Origin: Elusimicrobiota bacterium
GTDB taxonomy: Bacteria > Elusimicrobiota > Elusimicrobia > FEN-1173
NCBI GenBank assembly: GCA_016722575.1
Contig: JADKIY010000007.1
Span: forward strand, 1 to 64,000
Direction: 5' to 3'
Length of the DNA: 64,000 bases
Each line of letters begins with the position of its first letter. Position 1 is the first letter of the stretch. The notes beneath the pieces are model-generated. The model was not told the origin of the DNA. It saw nothing but the letters and a program-made list of their open reading frames with translations, and did not search any database. Positions 24,340-38,225 of this stretch are shown here, one piece after another. The translations under genes were made by a program, and so were the position numbers.

Positions 24340-25308
24340 ATGCGGCGCGTCGCGCTTTGGGCCGTCGTTCTGGCGCTCGGCGCCTCCCGGGTTTGGGGGG
24401 CTTCCGATCCCCGAACGGCCGGGAATTCGCTTTTGGAAACCGCCGACGCCCGGGTGACGGGTCTTTCCGGAGCCGCGACGGCTCTCACGGGGGACGTGGG
24501 GGTCTCGGCCGTCAATCCCGCCGCCGTGCCCACCCTGGTGGGCGCCGAAATCTCAACCCAATTCGAGTCCGCGCCGGGCGACGTTCGAACGGGCTTGGCC
24601 AGTTTCGGCCGTGGGAACGGGCGCGCGGGCTGGGCGCTCACGGCGGTTTATTTCGATGCCGGAAAAATCGATATTGTGCCGGTGAGCGGGTCGCCGTACA
24701 CCCGCCGGGCCCAGCAGGACCTGGTGGGCGCCCTCACGGGCGGGTTTACCCTCGGGGAAAGCCTCCGACTGGGGGTGGCCGCCAAAGTCCTTTCCTCGAC
24801 CTTGGTGGGCGACTATCACGCCGCGGCCTTCGCCGGGGACGGCGGGTTTCAGTGGGACCTGTCGAAACATCTCGCCCTGGGAGCGGCCGTGACGAACGCG
24901 GGGTCCGAATTGACCTACCGGGACCAGGGCGATCCCCTGCCCACGGAGTACCGGGCCGGGGCGGCCTTGAAGTTCGAGATGGGAAGCGGCGACGAGTCCG
25001 ATAATACGGACGCGCCGTGGTACACGAAGGTCCGGTCGGATAAAAACTATTTGACGATCACCGGCGACGCGATCACCGACCGTTTCGGCGGTGTGACGGG
25101 GGCGGTCGGCCTGGAATGGGATTACGCCCACCGGGCGATTCTGCGGGGCGGCGCGCGGGTGGGGCAAGCGGGCGACAGCTTTTCGGCCGGACTCGGTTTT
25201 TGGATGAAGGGGGGACGGCTGGATTACTCCTTCCAGGCGGTGGGGGATTTGCCGGACCGCCACCGCGTGACCGTGTCGTGGTTTTGGAAAAAGAAATCGG
25301 AACAATAA
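24340..25308 (+). CDS. PorV/PorQ-like outer-membrane beta-barrel protein
   Basis: 322 residues with a signal peptide ending near SRVWGAS. The start of the mature protein, SDPRTAGNSLLETADARVTG and LSGAATALTGDVGVSAVNPA, matches the PorV/PorQ (UPF0164-like) family. The rest alternates polar and hydrophobic residues and ends in an aromatic strand, VTVSWFWKKKSEQ. In other phyla PorV carries cargo to the type IX secretion system. It lies 1 bp after the FlgD-Ig protein, so the two may form a secretion pair; this is inference. Confidence 0.75.
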   Translation: MRRVALWAVVLALGASRVWGASDPRTAGNSLLETADARVTGLSGAATALTGDVGVSAVNPAAVPTLVGAEISTQFESAPGDVRTGLASFGRGNGRAGWALTAVYFDAGKIDIVPVSGSPYTRRAQQDLVGALTGGFTLGESLRLGVAAKVLSSTLVGDYHAAAFAGDGGFQWDLSKHLALGAAVTNAGSELTYRDQGDPLPTEYRAGAALKFEMGSGDESDNTDAPWYTKVRSDKNYLTITGDAITDRFGGVTGAVGLEWDYAHRAILRGGARVGQAGDSFSAGLGFWMKGGRLDYSFQAVGDLPDRHRVTVSWFWKKKSEQ

Positions 25309-25380
25309 ATTTTTGACCCGGCCCGGGGGAATCCCCGCGGCGCGGATTTGGAAGTTGACTCAAAACCGCTCTTCGGAAAC

Positions 25381-25484
25381 GGGATTCATTTCTCCGGCCT
25401 GCGTCGTCGCTGCTCGTCGGTTTCAGGCCGCAAAAGGGCCTGCTCCCTTCTCGCGCCTCGACTCGGCGCGGATAAATGAATCCC
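25381..25484 (+). promoter_or_regulatory. Candidate structured leader RNA upstream of carB
   Basis: In the 230-bp gap before carB, GGGATTCATTT (25381-25391) pairs perfectly with AAATGAATCCC (25474-25484). Inside are CGGCCTG (25395-25401) with CAGGCCG (25424-25430), GGG/CCC near 25436-25447, and CGCGCC (25452-25457) with GGCGCG (25465-25470). This gives a closed multi-branch fold, like a riboswitch or attenuator. No known class is recognised. The carB start is at 25539. Confidence 0.35.
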
Positions 25485-25538
25485 TTTCTCGACGATCGGT
25501 TTCGAGGCAACTTCTAGGAAAGCGAAGGCTCGTTTCCC

Positions 25539-28862
<3,324 letters not shown>

Positions 28863-29360
28863 GTCCTTGGAGGGGCCGCCCCTTCCTTCGCGGGAGGCCG
28901 CGCAAAGGTGGACCGTCTTCTTCTCCGATCGGTGGGCCCCAATCGGATCCCGTCCATTCTTTCCAATCACGGCTTTTTTTCGTTCCCGGTGCTCGTCCCG
29001 AGCCGATCGGCGGCGACCGTCCAATTCGCTAAAGAGGGAAAGCCGGTGCCCCCGTTGGCCTTAATTGTCCGCTGTTTGATTGCGACTCCACAGGAGGTTT
29101 TTATCTCCTGACGGTGAAAGGCCTCCGGAAGGCCCGGAGTCGGTTCCTCCGAGGGCTCACCGCCGCGGGATTCCCCAACCCGTCTTTGCCGGTTCCCTGG
29201 CTGTCGCGGAACGCCTCCCCGCCCTCATTGATCGAAGCGAATCGTTGGAACTTTTTTCCCTTGCGCATTCGCCCAAACCCGTTAAATAAGACAAATTTTG
29301 CCAGCTATTGCGCCCGGGCCGAAGGGGGGATACGCTTGGGGAGACGAGTCCGGGGGGGGT
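28863..29360. other. Intergenic region, about 500 bp, between carB and a pilin gene
   Basis: No convincing gene on either strand. A small hairpin CAGGAG/CTCCTG with an AT loop lies near 29091-29110, and GC-rich stems follow near 29118-29150. No strong promoter pair was recognised, although the pilin gene needs one. Confidence 0.5.
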
Positions 29361-29837
29361 ATGGGGTCCTTCAAGCCGAGGCGGGGGTTTACTCTCATTG
29401 AGTTGATGTTGGTGGTCGCCATCATCAGCCTTCTGGCGGCCATTGCCATCCCGAAGTTCGGCAATCTGGTCATCAAAGCCAAAGAGGCCGCCATCAAAGG
29501 GCACCTCGGCTCCCTCCGTTCCGCCATCCACATTTATTACTCAAACAACGAAGGGTTTTATCCGCAAAATATCGTGGGAATGCTCCTGGACCAGCAAGCC
29601 ATTCGAAAATGCCTGGTCCCGAATTACATCGACAATATTTCGTTGTTCGAAATTCCGACGGTTCAACACGCCTACGGCCTTTCAAGCATGGACGCCCAGG
29701 GGGTCCTCAATTACACCGTAACCGATTTTTGGTATGCGGCCGGCTGCAGCACATGGAAATACAACCAATCGATAGGGTTGCTCTCGGCCAGTTGTTCCCA
29801 CCAAAACACCTCCGGAAAAACCTGGAGTTTGGAATAA
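29361..29837 (+). CDS. Type IV pilin-like / pseudopilin protein (cassette 3)
   Basis: 158 residues from ATG 29361. The basic leader SFKPRRG is followed by FTLIELMLVVAIISLLAAI with Glu5. Then come VIKAKEAAIKGHLGSLRSAI and HIYYSNNEGFYPQ. The C-terminus has Cys in AAGCSTWKYN and ASCSHQNTSGKTWSLE. The closing CSHQNTSGKTWS matches the CTHTD/CDHTD endings of the other cassettes. It stands alone between carB and the repeat protein. A G run just before the ATG may serve as a weak ribosome-binding site. Confidence 0.85.
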   Translation: MGSFKPRRGFTLIELMLVVAIISLLAAIAIPKFGNLVIKAKEAAIKGHLGSLRSAIHIYYSNNEGFYPQNIVGMLLDQQAIRKCLVPNYIDNISLFEIPTVQHAYGLSSMDAQGVLNYTVTDFWYAAGCSTWKYNQSIGLLSASCSHQNTSGKTWSLE

Positions 29838-30334
29838 TGGAATCCCCCTCGCCCCATTCCGGGGGTCCGCTTGGCCCGAGTTTTAAAATGCCGAGGGTCG
29901 GGGCGTTCTGCTATTAAGGTAGGCCTGGAAGGCGGGTGTCTCTATCCGTCCAAAGACGACCGGAGGCCCTCCCGGCTATTAAGCGACGGCACCCCGGCTG
30001 GGGAAAAATCAAGGCTCCGGGGAATCCGAATTTCCATTTCGGGCCACAAGCGACGGCTTGTCAACTCGCCCCAGCCACTCCATGCAAAAAGATGGCCGGG
30101 TGGATTTCGTTGTCTCCTTTTTCCGAAAATAAGCCATTTAAAGCGTCCAATCGCCTTCCCAAGATCCTTTTCACCAATCCATTTACAATATATTTGAAAG
30201 TCCGTTAAATTCGATTTACATTTTATTTGCGTGCATTTTACCGTTTGTTAAGAAATCATTAAGCCCCATGGCGCATTATAATCCCCGCATCTCGGTGGTT
30301 GCACGTGTTTCAAAATCGCGTGACGGAGGATCAA
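29838..30334. other. Intergenic region upstream of the giant repeat protein
   Basis: About 500 bp without a convincing gene. Small perfect hairpins occur: CCGAA/TTCGG (near 30028-30044) and ACAAGC/GCTTGT (near 30046-30061). From about 30180 the DNA turns AT-rich and holds the likely promoter of the next gene. Confidence 0.5.
30277..30282 (+). promoter_or_regulatory. Probable -10 box of the repeat-protein gene
   Basis: TATAAT is a perfect -10, 53 bp before ATG 30335, in an AT-rich stretch that stands out from the GC-rich surroundings. No good -35 is visible at the proper distance. Confidence 0.45.
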
Positions 30335-33300
30335 ATGCGAAAATTAACGTTGGGGACTCTGTTTCAAGTTCCTTCGGTGATTGTTAAACCCTTGAGTTTC
30401 CTAATTACGGCCGCCATGGCTTTCCCCCAAACCGCCTTCGCTCTTTCCGCGCTCGATCCCCGCGGGAACCGGGAATCCCGGGGAAGCTCCGCCCAGACCA
30501 TCTCGGAGCAAGAAGCCGACCAAAACAGGAGATTGGAAACCCTGCAGGGATCCACCGAGAACCAGGGGTTCCAACTGCCGTCGGCCGAATCCCTGAACGC
30601 GATCCTTTCGGCGGAGGATATGAAGGACGGGCGGGTCGTGAATCCCGCGACGCCGGGTCAACAGGCCGCTTCGGATTTAAACGACAGGGTTCGAGCCAAC
30701 CGAAAACTGACCCCCCGGGGCCCCGCTCGTCTTTCGCCTCGAGGTCGTTCCCCTCAGCCTCCGGCGTCTCTCCCGCGCACCCAGGCAGGCCAGACGCAAA
30801 CCACGATGCATTTTACGACGCCGATGGACGTGGGCATTCCCGGAGTCCTCGCGACCGGAAAGTCCGAAGTGTCCACCCGGTCGACGGGGTCCGGCGGGGT
30901 CCAAGTGGAGGACGCGCGGGCCACGATCGATATTACGGATGGGACAAAAGCCACCCAGGTCCGGCAACGGAGAATCCAACCGGACGGTTCCTGGACCGAG
31001 ACTTCCGTTTTAACTCTTTCGGAAGGAACGAAGCTGGAAAGCGTGACGCGGATGGCGGGGGGCCGTGGGACGACGTCGTCAATGTTGACGAAGGCGGACG
31101 GGACGGTCGTTCAAACGGAATCGGTGTTGGACGCGGCGGGGCGAGTGACGCAAAGCCGGTCGACCGGACCGGAGGGAACGACGCTTCGAACGGACTACAC
31201 GTATGACGCCAACGGACGGTTGACGGGTTTTAAGGAGGAAACGCGGAAGGAAACGCGGACGCAAACGCGATTCGACCGGCCGGCGGACCTGGGGATTCCG
31301 GGGAAGCTCGTGAACGAGACGACGCGGGTGAGCCGGGAGAAGACGGTCGACGGGGTGAAGGCGATCCAGACCGACGACGTATAAGTTCGCGGACGGGACG
31401 ACGGGGACGGGGCGGTCGGAAGAGGTGGTGGAAAGGACGGAACGTCGACCCGAAACGACGTGATAACGATGTCCGATGGGGCGCGGCTGGAAAGCGTGAC
31501 GCGGATGGCGGGGGGTCGCGGGACCGGGACGTCGGTGTTGACGAAGGCGGACGGGACGGTGATCCGGACGGTGGTGGAGTTGGACGCGGCGGGACGCCTT
31601 CAGCGGAGCGAATCGGCCGGACCGGAGGAACGACGCTTCGAACGGACTACACGTATGACGCCAACGGACGGTTGACGGGTTTTAAGGAGGAAACGCGGAA
31701 GGAAACGCGGACGCAAACGCGATTCGACCGGCCGGCGGACCTTGGGATTCCGGGGAAGCTCGTGAACGAGACGACGCGGGTGAGCCGGGAGAAGACGGTC
31801 GACGGGGTGAAGGCGATCCAGACCGACACGACGTATAAGTTCGCGGACGGGACGACGGGGACGGGGCGGTCGGAAGAGGTGGTGGAAAAGGACGGAACGT
31901 CGACCCGAAACGACGTGATAACGATGTCCGATGGGGCGCGGCTGGAAAGCGTGACGCGGATGGCGGGGGGTCGCGGGACCGGGACGTCGGTGTTGACGAA
32001 GGCGGACGGGACGGTGATCCGGACGGTGGTGGAGTTGGACGCGGCGGGACGCCTTCAGCGGAGCGAAGTCGACCGGACCGGAGGGAACGACGCTTCGAAC
32101 GGACTACACGTATGACGCCAACGGACGGTTGACGGGTTTTAAGGAGGAGACGCGGAAGAAACGCGGACGCAAACGCGATTCGACCGGCCGGCGGACCTGG
32201 GGATTCCGGGGAAGCTGGTGATCGAAATCAAGCGAGTGACGCAGGAGACGACGGTCGACGGGGTGAAGGCGATCCGCACGACGATGACGTACAAGTTTTC
32301 GGACGGATCAACGGGCGAGGGACGGTCGGAAGAGGTGGTGGAAAAGGACGGAACGTCGACCCGAAACGACGTGATAACGATGTCCGATGGGGCGCGGCTG
32401 GAAAGCGTGACGCGGATGGCGGGGGGTCGCGGGACCGGGACGTCGGTGTTGACGAAGGCGGACGGGACGGTGATCCGGACGGTGGTGGAGTTGGACGCGG
32501 CGGGACGCCTTCAGCGGAGCGAGTCGACCGGACCGGAGGAACGACGCTTCGAACGGACTAACGTATGACGCCAACGGACGGTTGACGGGTTTTAAGGAGG
32601 AAACGCGGAAGGAAACGCGGACGCAAACGCGATTCGACCGGCCGGCGGACCTGGGGATTCCGGGGAAGCTCGTGAACGAGACGACGCGGGTGAGCCGGGA
32701 GAAGACGGTCGACGGGGTGAAGGCGATCCAGACCGACACGACGTATAAGTTCGCGGACGGGACGACGGGGACGGGGCGGTCGGAAGAGGTGGTGGAAAGG
32801 ACGGAACGTCGACCCGAAACGACGTGATAACGATGTCCGATGGGGCGCGGCTGGAAAGCGTGACGCGGATGGCGGGGGGTCGCGGGACCGGGACGTCGGT
32901 GTTGACGAAGGCGGACGGGACGGTGATCCGGACGGTGGTGGAGTTGGACGCGGCGGGACGCCTTCAGCGGAGCGAGTCGACCGGACCGGAGGGAACGACG
33001 CTTCGAACGGACTACACGTATGACGCCAACGGACGGTTGACGGGTTTTAAGGAGGAGACGCGGAAGGAAACGCGGACGCAAACGCGATTCGACCGGCCGG
33101 CGGACCTGGGGATTCCGGGAAGCTGGTGATCGAAATCAAGCGAGTGACGCAGGAGACGACGGTCGACGGGGTGAAGGCGATCCGCACGACGATGACGGCA
33201 AGTTTTCGGACGGATCAACGGGCGAGGGACGGTCGGAAGAGGTGGTGGAAAGGACGGAACGTCGACCCGAAACGACGTGATAACGATGTCCGATGGGGCG

Positions 33301-34515
33301 CGGCTGGAAAGCGTGACGCGGATGGCGGGGGGTCGCGGGACCGGGACGTCGGTGTTGACGAAGGCGGACGGGACGGTGATCCGGACGGTGGTGGAGTTGG
33401 ACGCGGCGGGACGCCTTCAGCGGAGCGAATCGGCCGGACCGGAGGGAACGACGCTTCGAACGGACTACACGTATGACGCCAACGGACGGTTGACGGGTTT
33501 TAAGGAGGAAACGCGGAAGGAAACGCGGACGCAAACGCGATTCGACCGGCCGGCGGACCTTGGGATTCCGGGGAAGCTCGTGAACGAGACGACGCGGGTG
33601 AGCCGGGAGAAGACGGTCGACGGGGTGAAGGCGATCCAGACCGACACGACGTATAAGTTCGCGGACGGGACGACGGGGACGGGGCGGTCGGAAGAGGTGG
33701 TGGAAAGGACGGAACGTCGACCCGAAACGACGTGATAACGATGTCCGATGGGGCGCGGCTGGAAAGCGTGACGCGGATGGCGGGGGTCGCGGGACCGGGA
33801 CGTCGGTGTTGACGAAGGCGGACGGGACGGTGATCCGGACGGTGGTGGAGTTGGACGCGGCGGGACGCCTTCAGCGGAGCGAGTCGACCGGACCGGAGGA
33901 ACGACGCTTCGAACGGACTACACGTATGACGCCAACGGACGGTTGACGGGTTTTAAGGAGGAGACGCGGAAGGAAACGCGGACGCAAACGCGATTCGACC
34001 GGCCGGCGGACCTGGGGATTCCGGGGAAGCTGGTGATCGAAATCAAGCGAGTGACGCAGGAGACGACGGTCGACGGGGTGAAGGCGATCCGCACGACGAT
34101 GACGTACAAGTTTTCGGACGGATCAACGGGCGAGGGACGGTCGGAAGAAGTGGTGCAGCGGAATGGATCGTCGGTCCGAAACGACCGGATCGCGTTGGCG
34201 GACGGGACGAAGTTGGAAAGTGTGAGGCGGATGGGTTCCCGGGGCGGAACGGTGTCGTCGGTGTTGACGACGGCGAACGGAACAATCTTCCGGACGAATA
34301 CGCAGTTGGACAGGAAGGGGCGGATTGTCCGGAGCGAGTCGACGTGGCCGAAGGGGACGACGCTTCAAACGGACTACACGTACGACACCGCCGGGCGGTT
34401 GACCGGGTATAAATATATTACGAAGGAGGGGAAGAACAATGAGACGCGGGGGGTGATGCGATTCAATCCGCCGGTCCAAATCTACGATTTCGCCGGGAGG
34501 ATAACGGGTATCTGA
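30335..34515 (+). CDS. Giant exported repeat protein, YD/RHS-like, with many single-base frame breaks
   Basis: Starts at ATG 30335 with GGAG 8 nt upstream. A signal peptide (LSFLITAAMAFPQTAFALSA) leads to a low-complexity region and then a tandem array. Each unit contains TLRTDYTYDANGRLTGFKEE, FDRPADLGIPGKLV, TVDGVKAI, YKFADGTTGTGRSEEVV and RLESVTRMAGGRGTGTSVLT. The YTYDANGRLTGF phrase is the YD motif of RHS/wall-associated proteins. The frame is broken by single-base losses in homopolymers in nearly every unit. Setting all units to 456 nt gives 4194 nt, an exact multiple of three (1397 residues), so this is very probably one intact gene. No RHS core or toxin tip is seen: the protein ends YDFAGRITGI shortly after the last unit. 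A surface or extracellular role is likely. Confidence 0.75.
31205..34383 (+). repeat. Tandem array of seven near-identical 456-nt units
   Basis: Measured at the codon GAC of YDANGR, units begin at 31205, 31657, 32114, 32567, 33022, 33475 and 33928, and the related end piece at 34384. The spacings are 452, 457, 453, 455, 453, 453 and 456. Two unit types occur: A (LVNETTRVSREKTVDGVKAI) and B (LVIEIKRVTQETTVDGVKAI). Their order is A A B A B A B. Before 31205 lies one strongly diverged unit. Confidence 0.9.
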
Positions 34516-34546
34516 AAAGTGGGGCGGGCGGCCGCCGCCGGAAAGG

Positions 34547-37151
34547 TCAATTAAACCCGTAGCGGCGGATGTAGAACTTTTTGGCGCTCTGCACGGTGAA
34601 TAAATAGCCGATCACCAAGACGGCCAGGGCCTCTACGAGTCCGGCGGGAGGGCGGACGAAGCCCAGGGCGGGGGCGAAGGGCGAGTAGGGGAGCGACCAG
34701 GCCAGGGCCAGGAGGCCGAGGCTCGAGGCCAGGAGCGGTCGGCTGGGCCGGCTGTCGATCCACGGGCGCCCGTCGGTGCGGATCACGTGGATCACGAGGG
34801 TTTGGCTGGCGATGGATTCCAGGAACCATCCCGTGTGAAACAAGGCCGCGTCGGCGTGGAACCCTTTGAGCAGGACCCCGAAGGTCAAAAAGTCGAAGAG
34901 CGAACTGATGGGGCCGAAGAAAAACATGAACGACCGCAAGCGCGCGATGTCCCAGGGGCGGGGCCCCGTGGTTTGGGATTCGTCCACCCGGTCCGTGGGG
35001 ATCGCGAGCTGGGAGAGGTCGTAAAGGAAGTTGTTCACCAGCACCTGAAGGGGCAGCATGGGCAGGAAGGGGAGCAGGAGGCTCGCCCCGGTCATGCTCA
35101 GCATGTTGCCGAAGTTGGAGCTCGCGCCCATCCGGATGTATTTGAGGATGTTGGCGAAGGTCCGCCGGCCCTCGCGCACGCCGTCGGAAAGGATCATCAG
35201 GCTTTTTTGAAGTAAAATCAAATCGGCGGATTCCTTGGCGATGTCCACCGCCGTGTCCACCGAGATGCCGACGTCGGCGGCCTTGAGCGCCAGGGCGTCG
35301 TTGATCCCGTCCCCCAGGAACCCCACCACCCGCCCCCGGCTTTTAAGCAACCGCACCAGTCGTTCTTTTTGAAGAGGCGAAAGGCGGGAAAGCACGTTGA
35401 CCGTCGCCAGCTTCTCCGATAGGACGTCGTCGGTCAGGTCGTCCAAATCCGTGCCGGTCAAAGTGCCGCGCACTTCCAACCCCACCTGTCGGCACACGGT
35501 CTCGGTGACGAGCGAATTGTCCCCCGTGAGAATCTTGCATTCCACGCCCTGGGCCGCCAGGGCCCGAAGGGCCTCCCCCGCCGAGGGCTTGGGCGGGTCC
35601 AGGAAGGCCAAATACCCCTTGAGGGTTAGATGGGCTTCGTCTTCTTTCCCGTAGGCCGGGCGGGCGTCCATGTCCCGGTAGGCCAGGGCCAACACCCGGA
35701 ATCCGGCGCGGCTCAATTCGTCCTGCTCGCGCCGAAGGTCGGCCAACAGCAGGGCGTCCATGGGCAGGGTTTCGTCGTCCAATTCAAAAAAATCGCACCG
35801 CTTGTAGATTTCCTCGGGAGCGCCCTTGATCAGGAGGCGGTGCCGGGCTCCGTTGGTCACCACCACGGACATGAGCCGGCGGGAGAAATCGAAAGGGATT
35901 TCGTCGACCTTCTCGATCCCTTCGACGGAAATGTCGGTGTGGCTCAAGATGGCCCGGTCCAGCAGGTTTTTCAGGCCCGTCTGAAAATGGCTGTTGAGAT
36001 AGGCCATACGAAGGACCGATTCGTCCTCGTGCCTCACCACGTCGCAATGGCTTTCCAGCACGACCTTGTCCTCGGTCAAGGTGCCCGTTTTGTCCGTGCA
36101 CAGGACGTCCATGGCGCCCAGGTTTTGAAGGGCGTTCAGGCGTTTGACGATCACTTTTTCCGGCCAGGGCCAACGCGCCCCGGGACAAATTGAGCGTCAC
36201 GAGCATGGGCAGCATCTCCGGGGTGAGGCCGACCGCCACGGCCAAGGCGAAAAAGAAAGCCTCGGGCAGGTTGCGCCGGGCGAAGAGGTTGATCAGGAAG
36301 ATGACGCTTACCAAGACCCCCATGGCCCGGACCATGAACCAGACGAAGCGCTGAACGCCGCGGTCGAAGGCCGAGTCCTCGCCCCGTTCCGCCAGGCGCC
36401 GCACCACCGCGCCGAATTGGGCCCGGTTCCCCGTGGCCACCACCAGGCCCAGCCCCGTGCCGCTCACCACCGAGGAGCCCATGAAGGCGATGTTGGTTAA
36501 ATCGGAAAGAGCGGGGCGGGCCGCCGTCGGCCCGGCGGGGGATTTTTCCACCGGGAGGGACTCGCCCGTGAGGGCCGACTGGTTTAAAAAGAGGTCCTTG
36601 GACTGAAGAACCCGGAGGTCGGCCGGGATCATGTCCCCGGCGTAGAGATCGACCACGTCGCCTTCGACCAAATCCCGGAAAGGGAGTTCGACGGACCCGC
36701 CGTTCCGCAAGACCGTGGCCCGGGCCCGAACGACTTGGCTCAATTTCTCCGCGGCGCGGCCGGCCCGGGCTTCCTGGAAGAACGACAATCCCACGCTGAT
36801 CAAGGACATTCCCAGGACGATGGAAGCGCTCACCCGATCGCCGAAGAAAAGCGACGCCCCGGCGATCACGAGCAAAACGACGATCAAAGGGTCGGCCAAC
36901 TTGGACAGGAGTTGAAGCAGGAGACCGCGCTTTCGTTTTCGGGAGGGCTCGTTGGGGCCGGTGGCGAGACGCCGGGTTCGGACTTCTGCTTCGGAAAGTC
37001 CGGCCGGGGTCGCTTTAAATTCGGCGAAAAGGTCCGGAAGCGGGGCCGAGGCCCAATGGGCGGGGGAGAGAGGGCCCCGGTCGGAAACGTCGGGGAATTT
37101 AAAAGCGGGGGTCGTCAATCGGCCGCTGGCGGCAAAACCACGGTGAAACAA
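34547..37151 (-). CDS. mgtA: Magnesium-translocating P-type ATPase (one apparent frameshift)
   Basis: Two overlapping frames form one P3B-type ATPase of about 867 residues. The first part has the actuator loop QSALTGESLPVEKSP and the helices IVLGMSLISVGLSFF and VSVIFLINLFARRNLPEAFF, then AVGLTPEMLPMLVTLNLSRG. The second part begins VKRLNALQNLGAMDVLCTDK with the phosphorylated Asp in DKTGTLTED, then CKILTGDNSLVT and VVGFLGDGINDALALKAADV. The break is in a run of five A at about 36155. The TTG start at 37151 overlaps the sensor kinase end and is uncertain. It imports Mg2+ across the inner membrane using ATP. Its place after a PhoB/PhoR-like pair suggests control by that pair. Confidence 0.87.
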
Positions 37152-38225
37152 CTTCCCGCGTCCGGGGCGCTTTGGACCGACACCCGACCGCCGTGGTTTT
37201 CCACGATGTGTTTGACGATGGAGAGCCCCAGGCCGGTTCCGCCGGTTTCCCGGGCGCGCGCCTTGTCCACCCGGTAGAAGCGTTCAAACAGCCGTTCTTG
37301 GTCCTCCGCGGCGATGCCCACGCCGGTGTCGTTGACTTTCACCACAATGGTCGCGCCGACCCGTTGGGCCGAAAGGGTCACCCGGCCGTTTTCGCGGTTG
37401 AATTTGATGGCGTTGTCGATGAGGTTCATGAGGATCTGGGTCAATTCGTCCGAAGGGAGGGCGACGCTCAACCCGGGAGGGGCGTCGCCCAGCGAGATCG
37501 AAACGTTCTTCTTCCGGGCCAGGGGGCCCAGGGCCGTCGCCACCCGGCGGGCGATTTCGGCCACTTCCGCCCGGGCGCCGACCGGGGACGCGGAGCCCGG
37601 TTTTTCCAACCGGGACAGGGTGAGGAGGTCGTCGATCAGCCGCTGGAGGCGGTCCACTTGGTCCTGGGCGGTCGAAAGAAAATCCTTGGCCGCGACCGGG
37701 TCGTCCACGGCGCCGTCGACCAAGGGTTTCCAGGGCGGCCCGGAGCGCGGTGAGCGGCGTTTTAAGTTCGTGGGAAACGTTGGCGACGAAATCTTTCCGG
37801 ACGTTTTCCAACCGCCGGGCGTGGGTGAGGTCGTCGAAGGTCAACCACACGCCAAGCCCTCCCCGGTGTTGAAAAGGGAAAGAGCGCACCCGGTAGAGGC
37901 GCTCGGGGGAGGTTTGGAGAACGATTTCGCGCTCCTCGGCGCGGCCCGCGAGGCCCCGGTCCGCCAGGTCGGTGACGTCCCGTTGGCGAAGGACCTCCCA
38001 CAGCCGTAGGCCGATCGTTTGTTCGGGCGGGCGGTTTAAGACGGGGGAGAGGGCTTCGTTGGCCAACAACACGCGGCCGCCTTCCCCCAGAGCCAGCGCC
38101 CCCTGGGAGAGGGCGTTTAACAGAGAGGCCAAAAAAGGATCCAGGGCGGGGGCGGAGGCGGTCGGGTTTTCGGGGGCGCGAGGGGGCGTTCGGCCGGAAG
38201 ATTTCCAGCGTTTCCAGAAGGTCAC
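37115..38225 (-). CDS. PhoR-like sensor histidine kinase (one apparent frameshift)
   Basis: About 369 residues once the break near 37725 is mended (one base too many around ACCCTTGG). A PAS-like region (residues about 35-130, ending VWLTFDDLTHARRLENVRK) leads to the phosphorylated His in DFVANVSHELKTPLTALRAA. The ATP-binding part has the N box LMNLIDNAIKFNRENG, G1 VNDTGVGIAAEDQERLFERF and G2 GGTGLGLSIVKHIVENHGG. No membrane helix is visible, so it may be cytosolic. Its start overlaps the response regulator stop by 4 nt. The PhoR label reflects similarity only; the signal is unknown. Confidence 0.85.

Noticed and set aside
29880..30060. c-di-GMP riboswitch (GEMM) before the repeat protein.
   Set aside because: Repeated AAGCGACGGC looked promising, but the conserved GCAAAGCC/GGCAAACC core is absent.
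31079..33534. Repeated minus-strand frames opposite the 456-nt array.
   Set aside because: They repeat only because the DNA repeats. They are Arg/Pro/Ser-rich and lack starts with ribosome-binding sites.
31205..34383. Array considered as a CRISPR or minisatellite.
   Set aside because: Units are 456 nt, in frame and coding, with no spacers.
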